A stretch of 42,718 bases of DNA. Source: a virus. Both the position numbers and the translations under genes were made by a program. Below, piece by piece: positions 1 through 8,000 of this stretch. The notes under the pieces are model-generated. The model saw nothing but the letters and a program-made list of their open reading frames with translations. It was not told where the DNA came from and ran no database searches. The first letter of the stretch is position 1, and each line of letters opens with the position of its first letter. Where the stretch lies: the IMG/VR virus record IMGVR_UViG_3300034073_000429, positions 1-42,718 of that record, one strand, 5' to 3'.

Positions 1-43
1 TTCGGGTAGGATCGAAGAGGGAGAGAAAATTAGTCGGGATCAT
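1..43 (-). CDS. 5' end of the 42131-42544 gene (contig-end copy)
   Basis: First 14 codons of the hypothetical head-region gene, cut by the start of the window. It is the same gene as 42131-42544 on the closed circle. Confidence 0.85.
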   Translation of the reverse strand, partial: MIPTNFLSLFDPTR

Positions 44-217
44 TCTCTCTCCCCTTTCATGTTAATTAGGCGATAACGCTGTCGATAACTGCGCCCAGAT
101 CAGCCGAAACAACCTTGTGGTCGTAGGCCAGATTGGCTTCCAGAACTTCGGCAACACCGTCGATAGCCAGATAGTCACCACGATACGACTTGATCGCAAT
201 GCCATGGCCCGAAGCGT
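1..217. repeat. Terminal overlap, left copy (same as 42502-42718)
   Basis: Bases 1-217 match 42502-42718 at every position except 90 (T) versus 42591 (C). The difference falls in an Ala codon of the capsid gene and is silent. The simplest reading is that the contig was assembled from a circular or circularly permuted molecule and closes on itself, for a unit length of about 42,501 bp. The mismatch suggests strain variation or a sequencing error rather than a maintained duplication. Confidence 0.93.
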
Positions 218-1073
218 TTTGCAGTTCGTCCCAAGTGAAGGTGTAGCCAGCCGACGGGATCATCAGGCCCGAGGTACGCGGACGGTAGTAGAAAGCAGCC
301 AGCTTGCCACCAATGAAAGCGTTCGATTCGGTCAGACCTTCGGCAGCGGTGTTCTTCACCGTCTCCATGACCATGAACTCTTCCACACCGAAGATTTCAG
401 CCAGTTTGGCATCCGTCACCAGAGCGGTGTTCGTCACGGTCGCACCACCATTCAGGCGGGCAAGGATCGTGGGGTGGTTGACCAGAATGTCGCGCACTTC
501 TTTGCCCACAACCATCACATTGGGCTTGAAGCCGCCCGACTTGAGTTGCACGGCGCGCATGATGTTGGTCACGTCTTGGATCGGGGTCGAGGTCGAATAG
601 TTCGACCACTGGATAACCTGAACCGACGAGGGCGACGAGGCAACGCCATCCCAGTCCGTACCCCAGACACCGCCCTTGAAGTAGGTATCAGCCCACTTGA
701 TTTCACGGTCGATCAGGAGTTGGTGGGTCAGCATCTGAGCGCCAGCAGCGCGGATGTCCAGAGCAGCATCTTCGTTAGCCAGCGTCTCGAAGTCGAAGTC
801 GGTAGCCAGCGAGTACACGTCAGCCGAGTAGGTGTCGGTCGAGAGGGTCATACCCACACGCGGAGCCTGAGTGCGCGGAGCGCGGGCCTGCACCTGACCA
901 GTACGGTTGAAGTCTGCACGGTTGTAGATGTAATACTTGTCGGTCTTCTTAGCGACCGAAACCTTCGGGAACACGCGGTCAGCGATAAAGCCGTTGGCGT
1001 CTTGCAGGAAGGCAATCGTCAGGTTGGTAAGCGGGGCGTCAATATGAACGGCGCTCGGAGTCAGCATAGCCAT
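66..1073 (-). CDS. Major capsid protein
   Basis: 335-residue protein assigned as the major capsid subunit. The reasons are its length, a soluble alpha/beta composition rich in Ala, Thr and Val, and its position directly after the protease, scaffold and decoration genes and before the head-tail connector genes. It probably has the HK97 fold, which the sequence alone does not prove. An AAAGGA ribosome-binding site lies upstream of the ATG. The C-terminal third is repeated at 42567-42718 because the contig closes on itself. No long N-terminal delta domain is obvious, which fits a separate scaffold gene upstream. Confidence 0.85.
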   Translation of the reverse strand: MAMLTPSAVHIDAPLTNLTIAFLQDANGFIADRVFPKVSVAKKTDKYYIYNRADFNRTGQVQARAPRTQAPRVGMTLSTDTYSADVYSLATDFDFETLANEDAALDIRAAGAQMLTHQLLIDREIKWADTYFKGGVWGTDWDGVASSPSSVQVIQWSNYSTSTPIQDVTNIMRAVQLKSGGFKPNVMVVGKEVRDILVNHPTILARLNGGATVTNTALVTDAKLAEIFGVEEFMVMETVKNTAAEGLTESNAFIGGKLAAFYYRPRTSGLMIPSAGYTFTWDELQNASGHGIAIKSYRGDYLAIDGVAEVLEANLAYDHKVVSADLGAVIDSVIA

Positions 1074-1101
1074 TTTTGGTAATCCTTTATTAAACTAGAA
1101 A

Positions 1102-1470
1102 TTAGGCAGCAGCGGTTTCAGCGCGCGACAGTTCGATGGTGATGATCTGGTTGTCAACGCCAGCTTCCAGAGCATAGCCAAGGATGATGTCCGTCGAAGC
1201 GGCAGCAACAGCTTCACCATTCGCATCCGAAGCGACAGCAGCGCCACGGGTGATGGTGCCAGCAGCCTTGACAGTCACACGACCGTCGTAAGCAACCGTA
1301 ACGGCCTGACCAGCAGCGGAAGCAGCCGAGAGGGCCACACCACAAGCACGATCACCAGCACCGCAGGGATCAATCTGGCCATCCGAAGCGGGGCCAGCAA
1401 CAAAGGTGAATTGAGAAATGGCAGCGCCCGAGACGTAGGTGCGGGTAGCCATGTTTTCCGTAAATGCCAT
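1102..1470 (-). CDS. Head decoration / capsid cement protein
   Basis: 122-residue Ala/Gly/Val/Thr-rich beta protein without Trp. The pattern of short strands (for example AVTVAYDGRVTVKAAGTI) and a GAAVASDANGEAV segment is like DUF2190-type capsid decoration proteins. It lies 28 bp upstream of the capsid gene, the usual place for a cement protein that binds the expanded head. The start is ATG with GGAG upstream. The assignment rests on composition, pattern and position. Confidence 0.7.
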   Translation of the reverse strand: MAFTENMATRTYVSGAAISQFTFVAGPASDGQIDPCGAGDRACGVALSAASAAGQAVTVAYDGRVTVKAAGTITRGAAVASDANGEAVAAASTDIILGYALEAGVDNQIITIELSRAETAAA

Positions 1471-1484
1471 AATAGAGGCTCCTT

Positions 1485-2303
1485 TTACTTTTTGTAGGTT
1501 TCAAGCACGAGGGAACGACCCTCTGCGGTTTTGATGACAGCAGCATACGCTTTGTGGAAGTCTTTCTCTTTCTTCTCTTCCTGATAAGCCTTAACCATGT
1601 CGTTAAGTTTCTCAGTCGGAGTTTTCAGATCATTAGCTGCATCAGTTTTGCCGACTTCTTGGTAGATGCCCGCAAAGGCAGCGTCAGCGGCACGAAGGAG
1701 TGCAAGCAGTTCTTCGTCTTGCCCAATCGACTTCAACAGTTTACCACGCTCATCAGCAGTTCCCTTGAAGTTGGGGAGAACCTCTTCGGCGCGTTTACGG
1801 AGTGCTTCAACTTCGAGAGCCTTTTGCACATCTTCTAGTTTTTTCAGGATCGGTGCGGGGATAGCCGATTTAGCAATCATCTCACCTTCAACTTCGATCA
1901 TCTCTTCGGCAGGCTTTGCCTTTTCAACAGCAGCAGTTTCGAGTTCTGCGACCTTACCTTTGAGAGTTTCGATTTCTTCCAGAAGCATCTTGTTGACTTC
2001 TTCGAGTTCAAGGGCTTCATTCTTCCAAGACTTACGAGCGGGCTTCTTTTCGCCCATCATGTCGTCGTCCATCATTTCTTCTTCGTCGTCTTCCATGTCG
2101 TCCATCTTGTCGGACTTCATTTCTTCTTTGTAACCCTTTTCGGTCTCAGTTTCTTCAACCGTGTCGAGTTTTTCGACTTCTTCGTTTTCCATGTGTTCCC
2201 CTTCCGGGCTGCGCTTAAAGAGAGCGACCTTAGCGAGTGGGTCATCGCCCATATCGACCAAGGAAACCTCTTCAAGTTCCAAGTTTACGAGTTCGGTGGG
2301 CAT
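1485..2303 (-). CDS. Head scaffolding protein
   Basis: 272 residues, extremely charged. The N-terminus carries a conserved-looking segment (EEVSLVDMGDDPLAKVALF). Residues about 40-85 form a nearly pure Glu/Asp/Lys/Met tract, followed by long predicted coiled coil (about 95-150) and a Lys-rich helical C-terminus. This architecture and its place between protease and decoration/capsid genes indicate an internal scaffold that templates procapsid assembly and is then removed by the protease. Its ATG overlaps the stop of the upstream protease gene (TAATG), suggesting translational coupling. Confidence 0.7.
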   Translation of the reverse strand: MPTELVNLELEEVSLVDMGDDPLAKVALFKRSPEGEHMENEEVEKLDTVEETETEKGYKEEMKSDKMDDMEDDEEEMMDDDMMGEKKPARKSWKNEALELEEVNKMLLEEIETLKGKVAELETAAVEKAKPAEEMIEVEGEMIAKSAIPAPILKKLEDVQKALEVEALRKRAEEVLPNFKGTADERGKLLKSIGQDEELLALLRAADAAFAGIYQEVGKTDAANDLKTPTEKLNDMVKAYQEEKKEKDFHKAYAAVIKTAEGRSLVLETYKK

Positions 2304-3418
2304 TACACCATCTCCTTCAAAGCACGTCCCCCAATGGAGAACGCAGCCAGTTTACCGCTTTTAACATCTTGCCATACTTGGTCGTCATAGACCTTGATAG
2401 CGACTAGCCAGCCTTCGCGGTCAGACTGGATACCCAATGCCTTGGCAATTTCGTTAGTCAAGGGCATGGAATGGACAACTTCCCCGATCTTACCACCAGA
2501 GTGCATGGCTTTAGCGGTTCGCATGGAAAGCATAAAATTCGTTGCAGCTTTTGCAATTTGGTCAGGGCGAATAAACTCTTCGCTGTGGTCAAGGCTGATT
2601 TGACCGTTGACAGTCGAGACGTAAGCCCAACCAAAAGCAAGACGCTCTTCATCAAGTTGCTTGACGATCTGGCCTTCAACAGCCACCTTAGTCAGTTCTG
2701 AGACAGAGGTGTCACTTTCCCACATACGGCAGGACCAGTAACGAGCAGAAGTCTTGTCTGTGGCTGTGTCGCAAGAATGGCGAGAGCGGAAGTTAGCACG
2801 AGCATCAGGGTCATCACGACGAATCTCCATGTTAGGGTCGCCAAAGGTGACTTTCTTTACACGGTCGCCATCTTTGACGTAGACACCAAACTTCTTAGTG
2901 GAGCCAGCCGGAAGGCGGAAAGGCTTGTCGAGTTCAACGTCTCGGCCTTGATACTCTGCTTTTTCCACAGACTTAGAAGACATCGGATGACTTTCCGGCA
3001 GGAGGTCTGTGTCATGCTTCCCAGAACGGAACTTGCCATTTCGGATAGCCCGAAGGAAATTATTGACACGGGCCATAGCCCACTGTTCAGGAGAGGTCAC
3101 ATTAGGACGAACACTCTCTGGGTTAGTCCGGTAAGCGCCGATACCACGATCATAGACTTGACGGAGGGTTTCAGCAGTAACTCGGCCCTTGTCACCATAC
3201 TTTTCGTTGTGTTCTGTGGCCTTCTGACGAAGAGTGTCCATATTGACTTTTTCGACAGCTTGTTTAGCTTGTGACCACGCACCTGCAAAAGCACGGCCCT
3301 CCGACATGCCCTCTTGTTCCATCATGGAGTTAAAGACGTTGCGGAAAACAGATTGTTGATGTGCAGAGAGTTTATCACGAACTGCTTTCGGGAGGTCTTC
3401 ATTGCTACTGTACGGCAT
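2303..3418 (-). CDS. Prohead protease (XkdF type) with N-terminal ChaB-like domain
   Basis: 371 residues with at least two modules. Residues 1-55 (PYSSNEDLPKAVRDKL ... GRAFAGAWSQAK) match the ChaB fold pattern. The C-terminal 120 residues (AFGWAYVSTVNGQISLDHS ... AFSIGGRALKEM) match the XkdF/Peptidase_S78_2 putative serine protease family. Between them lies a region with a GAYRTNPESVRP motif that I cannot assign. Position before scaffold and capsid genes fits a maturation protease. ChaB-type domains occur in phage proteins but their role is not established. The gene overlaps the upstream structural gene by 14 bp. Confidence 0.75.
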   Translation of the reverse strand: MPYSSNEDLPKAVRDKLSAHQQSVFRNVFNSMMEQEGMSEGRAFAGAWSQAKQAVEKVNMDTLRQKATEHNEKYGDKGRVTAETLRQVYDRGIGAYRTNPESVRPNVTSPEQWAMARVNNFLRAIRNGKFRSGKHDTDLLPESHPMSSKSVEKAEYQGRDVELDKPFRLPAGSTKKFGVYVKDGDRVKKVTFGDPNMEIRRDDPDARANFRSRHSCDTATDKTSARYWSCRMWESDTSVSELTKVAVEGQIVKQLDEERLAFGWAYVSTVNGQISLDHSEEFIRPDQIAKAATNFMLSMRTAKAMHSGGKIGEVVHSMPLTNEIAKALGIQSDREGWLVAIKVYDDQVWQDVKSGKLAAFSIGGRALKEMV

Positions 3419-4133
3419 TGTTCCTCACCAAAATCATAGAAAAGTTTGTGGTAACTCGGGTGTTGTTCGTTTCGACCAAAGCAGATTGAACATCAAGGTC
3501 CGTCTTTTCAGGCATAGCAACAGGGGTTGCAAAGTCGTAACGATAAGTGTTTTCGTAAACTTCACCGATGTGAGCAATACGGAAGTTTTGACCAAACAGA
3601 CGGGTGTAGAAGCGAACCTGAGAGTCTTCACCCTTTTGAACACTGAAATTGCCAGTTACAATGTAAGCGGTGTGTCCAGCAGGGACGGTGTAGATGCCGT
3701 TCAGGGTCTGCCCGATACCATCTTCGATAAGGCCAATCGTATTGCCATTGGCAGCAAGAGTAATGTCACCAGCGTTGTTAGCAGCACCGTTCTTGTAGAA
3801 GGCAGAATTTACCCGTTTGAATTGCACAGAACCAGTAGAGGGAGTAAGCCCTGTGCAATCAATTTCTTCGGTGATCGGGTTAAAATCTGCGTCAAGGCCG
3901 CTAACCACAACAGAACCCGTGTCGGATGCAGAGGTGGAAACTACAGTGACAACCCGTGTGCTATCCCACACAGACCAAGGATACAACCCACCAGCAGCCC
4001 ACACAGTCTCAGCAGCGGCGGAGTCTACATCAGGGTTATAGCCAGTCACTTGAACAGCAGAATAGCCATCAAACTGCCCTTGGGCAATCGAGAAGTAGCT
4101 ATCTCGGATAAGGTAATGTCCCCAATCAGCCAT
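3405..4133 (-). CDS. Virion structural protein (unassigned)
   Basis: 242-residue beta-rich protein with many Thr, Val, Asn and Gly and no obvious signal or membrane segment. It sits between portal and protease genes and overlaps both neighbours by 8 and 14 bp, so it is made with the head proteins. The repetitive strand pattern (VVTVVSTSASDTGSVVVSGLD) suggests an Ig-like or jelly-roll surface domain, perhaps a head fibre or decoration protein. I do not recognise the family with confidence. Confidence 0.5.
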   Translation of the reverse strand: MADWGHYLIRDSYFSIAQGQFDGYSAVQVTGYNPDVDSAAAETVWAAGGLYPWSVWDSTRVVTVVSTSASDTGSVVVSGLDADFNPITEEIDCTGLTPSTGSVQFKRVNSAFYKNGAANNAGDITLAANGNTIGLIEDGIGQTLNGIYTVPAGHTAYIVTGNFSVQKGEDSQVRFYTRLFGQNFRIAHIGEVYENTYRYDFATPVAMPEKTDLDVQSALVETNNTRVTTNFSMILVRNNAVQ

Positions 4134-5472
4134 CTGCTACATCCTTTGCAGGTTTATTGAGTTTGGCTTCATACTTGCCACTATCAAACTCAATCTCAGC
4201 AATGTCCATAAGGTCAGCCACAACCTCGGTCTGATCTTGCAGTTCGATACCAGCGCCATTAATGTTACGCAGGAAGGAAGCAATTTCACGAAGATCGTGC
4301 GGAGCAACATCACCAGCTTTGAGTTTAGGCATCGTTGCCCAGTCAAGGCCATTCAACTGCCACAGACGTTCAACAAGTTGCTTGTTCAATACGTCTACAA
4401 TCGTGTTGATGTAGCTTTCGAGGCTTCTGAGGAAGAGGTCGGTCTTAGTCTTTGACAGAGCGTAAGAACCAGAGCCACTACCAAGCATGAGAAACTCAGC
4501 CATAAGGCTCCGAGCAATATCATGTTGATAACGCTTGACAACAGGGTCAATGTCGATAGAACGGGAGCCATTAGCAGTAATCAACTCCACATCCATGAGA
4601 CGCTGATTAGTGGGTTTGCCATCAGCATCCACATACAGGTCTGAGGGGAGAAGGGCATAACCTTGTTCGTTGTTCTTCAAGTCACGAAGGATACGCTCAA
4701 ATTGGGTGCGAAGAGCAGCCTGATCGGCAGTAGCATCTGCACTCAGATACTCCGCAGGCATACGGCCAACAGGAACCCCGTGAAGTTCTCGTTCAATAGC
4801 AATAGCTTCATATCCCTGAATCTTGTTGAGATATGTGTAAGAAACATAAGCGTTTCGTAGGACTGAACGGCCAGAGGGATCATTGTTGAGACTCGTTGTA
4901 CGATAATACAGGGACTTTTCGACAGGAATCATCGCGGGGCGTTTACCCCAAGCAGCCTCTTGATACATACCGAGGATTTCACCAGTATTCTGGTCAACTT
5001 CAAAAGTCTCGACAGTCCAAGGTGCGCGGATAGCAATCTTCTTTACGCCAATGCGGCCATCATCGTATTTCGAGTTCTTTTTCGGGGAACGGGCATCACC
5101 ACCACGAACCTTGTAGACAACCTCAAACCACGAAAAACCGTAGGTCAGATACGACAAAGCCTCAGAGACGTGATCGTCAAGGCTGTGGTCCATGTCTTCC
5201 AGAACCGACTTGAGGAAGTCTGCCTCTCTTTTAGCAGCTTCACTGTCGTCAGCGGGAACCACATCAATCCTTACGTCACGAAGGGTTTGTTCAACAGCAT
5301 ACATGATAGAGCCGACAATCGCATTATTGTCTCTCATTTCTCTGTACTTCTGGATTGCCTTCTTGCCTTTGAGTTCTTGAAGAAACTCGTCAGCACGAAT
5401 ATCGCCTGTGTAGGTGTTTTTACCGTAGACGCCCAATTCGATCTTGGCGGCGGTTTCACTTAGCTTCTTCAT
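4126..5472 (-). CDS. Portal protein
   Basis: 448 residues. Length, order (terminase then portal then head genes) and sequence style (REMRDNNAIVGSIMYAVEQ near residue 45; LTYGFSWFEVVYK near 110; a C-terminal helical region listing MAEFLMLGSGSGSYALS) fit the DUF935/SPP1-like portal group. This dodecameric ring sits at the capsid vertex, through which DNA is packaged and ejected. The gene start overlaps the end of the HNH gene by 17 bp. Confidence 0.85.
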   Translation of the reverse strand: MKKLSETAAKIELGVYGKNTYTGDIRADEFLQELKGKKAIQKYREMRDNNAIVGSIMYAVEQTLRDVRIDVVPADDSEAAKREADFLKSVLEDMDHSLDDHVSEALSYLTYGFSWFEVVYKVRGGDARSPKKNSKYDDGRIGVKKIAIRAPWTVETFEVDQNTGEILGMYQEAAWGKRPAMIPVEKSLYYRTTSLNNDPSGRSVLRNAYVSYTYLNKIQGYEAIAIERELHGVPVGRMPAEYLSADATADQAALRTQFERILRDLKNNEQGYALLPSDLYVDADGKPTNQRLMDVELITANGSRSIDIDPVVKRYQHDIARSLMAEFLMLGSGSGSYALSKTKTDLFLRSLESYINTIVDVLNKQLVERLWQLNGLDWATMPKLKAGDVAPHDLREIASFLRNINGAGIELQDQTEVVADLMDIAEIEFDSGKYEAKLNKPAKDVADG

Positions 5473-6007
5473 AGCGGTTGTTCTTTCTTACATTAACTTC
5501 CGCTGGCAAGACTTGTAGGTTCCACGGAACATGGAGACCACACACATTTTTACCGCGTATTGGTATAATGTGGTCAACATGGTATGGTTCACCTGTAACA
5601 ATCTGACAATCTTTTGCCAAAGAGTAGATGCCCGCGATCTCTGCTTTTTGTTCTGCACTTAGCCATTTCGGAGTAGCACAATTTTTTGTGGAGTAGTATC
5701 TGCGACAAGACTCGTTCATGCGCGACCTTACAGAAGGCAGTTTAGTGTGCAACCTTTGCTGAGCCTTAATCTCTTCTTTTCTTTCCAGAGAAAGGTTTTC
5801 TCGATATTTCCTAGTACGGAGTTTTGCCCCGTTAAGAAAATACTCTTCATCAGATGCTTTTTTATTTTTTAACATCTGATAAGCACAAGTCTTACATTTT
5901 GCAGAATGACCGTCTTTCCTGCTTTTATCTTTAGAGAAAAAAGATAGAGAAAGGTTTTGTTTACAAATTGTACACTTCTTATCCACGAGAAAGTAATCCC
6001 TTTGCAT
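5456..6007 (-). CDS. HNH endonuclease inserted between terL and portal
   Basis: 183 residues from the ATG at 6007; a TTG at 6019 would add four. An N-terminal zinc-binding segment has CxxC pairs at about residues 12/15 and 38/41. The middle is very basic (residues 50-115). The C-terminus carries an HNH signature (YHVDHIIPI, then WNLQVLP and N-rich residues), the betabeta-alpha-metal nuclease fold. It overlaps the 3' end of terL and the 5' end of the portal gene, so it is fitted exactly into the operon. It may be a free-standing homing endonuclease. HK97-type phages also place an HNH next to terL, where it assists packaging, so that role is possible too. Confidence 0.8.
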   Translation of the reverse strand: MQRDYFLVDKKCTICKQNLSLSFFSKDKSRKDGHSAKCKTCAYQMLKNKKASDEEYFLNGAKLRTRKYRENLSLERKEEIKAQQRLHTKLPSVRSRMNESCRRYYSTKNCATPKWLSAEQKAEIAGIYSLAKDCQIVTGEPYHVDHIIPIRGKNVCGLHVPWNLQVLPAEVNVRKNNRYEEAK

Positions 6008-7361
6008 CTGCGTAAGCAAGGTTCAACTCTGGTTTTGCAACACCTTTTAAGGCTAACTCTGTCACGCCCCACACCATAGCGTCAAGCCTGTCAGGTGAAC
6101 CAATAGAACCAAGGGGTTCCCACTGGACCATCTGATCTTCGAGGGCATCTAGACCTTTAACATGCTTAACTCGCCCTCTTTCATAGAGAGCAGAGACAGG
6201 TTCAGCACGAGCGAACTTACCACGGGATGCGTGTACGAGTTTAATAGGAATGGTTTCATCTACACTTTTGAATGTGTAACGGACCATTTCCCCACCTTGG
6301 TTACGTTCTGCCACAATACGATCTGCACCGTATTCATGGTAGAGTTCAATGGCTTTAGCAGCCCAACCTTCGGGGGTGTATCTGTCTGTGGCATCTTGAA
6401 GGATATAGCAGACACCGTTGATGTCTTGCCCTGCAACCACAATACCAGTCATATCACTTTCACTGTTGCTGGAAACAGCCGGATCGACTGATACCACAAC
6501 ACGAGCAAGTGTCTCTGCAAATTCTACGGGGTTATCAACTTCGACTTCACAAGTCGCTAGGAGTTGACGGTTCCACAAGGCACCAGAGGCTTCATCTAGG
6601 ACTTCTGCATAGAGTTCCTGACGACCAAGGCGAGTGCCTTCATATTGAGATTTAACTGCTTCAATGTAGGTTGATGCAAGGTTAGCAGAGTTATCGAATG
6701 TAGAACCGTAAGTCACAACAGTCTTAGGGTTCTTGAGAATGTCTCTAACGAGTTTAGTAGGTTTAGGGGTTGTGGTGACACAGACTTGAGGGTGTTTACC
6801 TAGACGAAGACAGAAGGCAAGCATGTCCCAAGTGTCTCGGTCTTTGTTCCAAGCAGCAAGTTCGTCACACCAAGCAGCCTCAAACTGAGGACCACGAAGA
6901 CGTTCAGGTTCTTCTGCGCTAAAGAACTGGACGTAGGCACCGTTCTCCCACGTCAACACACGTTTGGTTGGCGACCACACAGGCTTACCAAGAGGGACAC
7001 CTTTGTGGGTCTTGTCACCCTTCCAACAACGAGCAAGGAAGCCAGACTCCCCATTAATCATAACTCGTTCAATGTCAGAGTTTGTGGCAGCGATGGCAGC
7101 GATACGCTTTGCACCACCTTTAACCTTGGAGCGGACCCATTCAACACCAGCACGGGTTTTACCGAAACCACGACCAGCATTGATAAACCAAGTGTTCCAG
7201 TCACCCGTAGGGGCAATCTGTTGGGGTCTAGCCCAGAACTCCCAATTATAGATCAACTCTTCGGCTTTAGCGGGAGGAAGCTGTGCCAAAATACCTGACA
7301 CATCCTCACCCATTGCACGAAGGTCATCAGCGTGGATCGGGAGGCCATTCTTGCCAGCCAT
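5979..7361 (-). CDS. terL: Terminase large subunit
   Basis: 460-residue DNA packaging motor. The ATPase domain has a Walker A motif GRGFGKT at 63-69, an acidic pair DE at 166-167 that may serve as Walker B, and a TTTPKP coupling motif at 196-201. The C-terminal RNaseH-like nuclease has Asp293 (SVDPAVSS), Glu352 (IVAERNQGG) and Asp427 (PDRLDAMVWG) as likely metal ligands. It docks on the portal and cuts concatemers. Start ATG 7361 lies 35 bp after the small subunit gene. The last 29-41 bp overlap the HNH gene, depending on which HNH start is used. Confidence 0.93.
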   Translation of the reverse strand: MAGKNGLPIHADDLRAMGEDVSGILAQLPPAKAEELIYNWEFWARPQQIAPTGDWNTWFINAGRGFGKTRAGVEWVRSKVKGGAKRIAAIAATNSDIERVMINGESGFLARCWKGDKTHKGVPLGKPVWSPTKRVLTWENGAYVQFFSAEEPERLRGPQFEAAWCDELAAWNKDRDTWDMLAFCLRLGKHPQVCVTTTPKPTKLVRDILKNPKTVVTYGSTFDNSANLASTYIEAVKSQYEGTRLGRQELYAEVLDEASGALWNRQLLATCEVEVDNPVEFAETLARVVVSVDPAVSSNSESDMTGIVVAGQDINGVCYILQDATDRYTPEGWAAKAIELYHEYGADRIVAERNQGGEMVRYTFKSVDETIPIKLVHASRGKFARAEPVSALYERGRVKHVKGLDALEDQMVQWEPLGSIGSPDRLDAMVWGVTELALKGVAKPELNLAYADAKGLLSRG

Positions 7362-7396
7362 ACTTAAACACCTTTGTTACAAGACCTCAAACAGTT

Positions 7397-7789
7397 TTAG
7401 TCATTGTCCGAGGTTTTGTCATTACGTTTCTTACCAAGGAGTGCAAGAAGATCATCAATAGCCCCAGTGTCCTCTTTGACTTCTTCGGGGTCAACTTCTT
7501 CAACCTTGATTGTCGGGTTCCAACCAGCCTTACTACGAAGGAAGAGTTCAGCAGCCTTTAGGTCTCCATCCAAAGCCTTGTTTACCACAACAGTGCCAAC
7601 TAGTTCTTGGATTTCAGCCCTTGCTGTGGCGATGTCTTGACGATAAGTCTTGTACATACCGTTCATCGAAGACGGAGCGTTGTCGTATTTTTGAATTTCG
7701 TCAAGGATGACCTTCATTGCTACACCAGCCCGAATGGCCTTACGAATGTAGGTAGCAATGTGGAGATTGTGTTTCAGCTTCTCAGCCAT
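7397..7789 (-). CDS. terS: Terminase small subunit (probable)
   Basis: 130 residues from the ATG at 7789, which has AGAGG seven bases upstream. Longer open frame to 8041 reads through the promoter region and is not credible. The first 50 residues look like a helical DNA-binding region, the middle (AEIQELVGTVVVNKALDGDLKAAELFLRSKAGW) resembles the oligomerisation/homing core of small terminases, and the tail is acidic (VEEVDPEEVKEDTGAIDD). Position directly upstream of terL supports recognition of the packaging site. A palindrome-bearing promoter lies about 130 bp upstream. Confidence 0.75.
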   Translation of the reverse strand: MAEKLKHNLHIATYIRKAIRAGVAMKVILDEIQKYDNAPSSMNGMYKTYRQDIATARAEIQELVGTVVVNKALDGDLKAAELFLRSKAGWNPTIKVEEVDPEEVKEDTGAIDDLLALLGKKRNDKTSDND

Positions 7790-8000
7790 ATCTTTAACCT
7801 CTACAATGTAGATTTCTATTTCTCTTAGTAATGGAGAGAAGGTAGCAAGCCACATCGGCACCCATTTCGTAATAGAATGATTCGGTGAGAGAATGTGATG
7901 GTTGCGGCTTGCTCGTGTATATATAGTTGTAATTACAACTCTTGTCAAGGGGTAGAGTGATAAAAATACAACTTTATTTGCATTTTCTACCACAAAACCT
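7790..8000 (-). promoter_or_regulatory. terS leader region
   Basis: 211 bp without a gene. It contains the leftward promoter at 7920-7948 and a leader of about 120 nt before terS. I see no intrinsic terminator after the 8001-8510 gene, so read-through from upstream promoters is possible. Confidence 0.6.
7920..7948 (-). promoter_or_regulatory. Late promoter with palindromic operator (upstream of terS)
   Basis: On the minus strand TTGACA (7943-7948) and TATATA (7920-7925) are separated by exactly 17 bases. The spacer is occupied by a perfect 16-bp palindrome AGTTGTAATTACAACT (7925-7940). The core 28 bases are identical to the rightward element at 21050-21077. It is a strong sigma70-like promoter by sequence, whose spacer is ideally placed for a dimeric repressor or activator. 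Confidence 0.8.

Noticed and set aside
117-1082. 321-codon plus-strand frame opposite the capsid gene
   Set aside because: Shadow of the highly biased capsid gene; wrong strand for the late operon and no motif.
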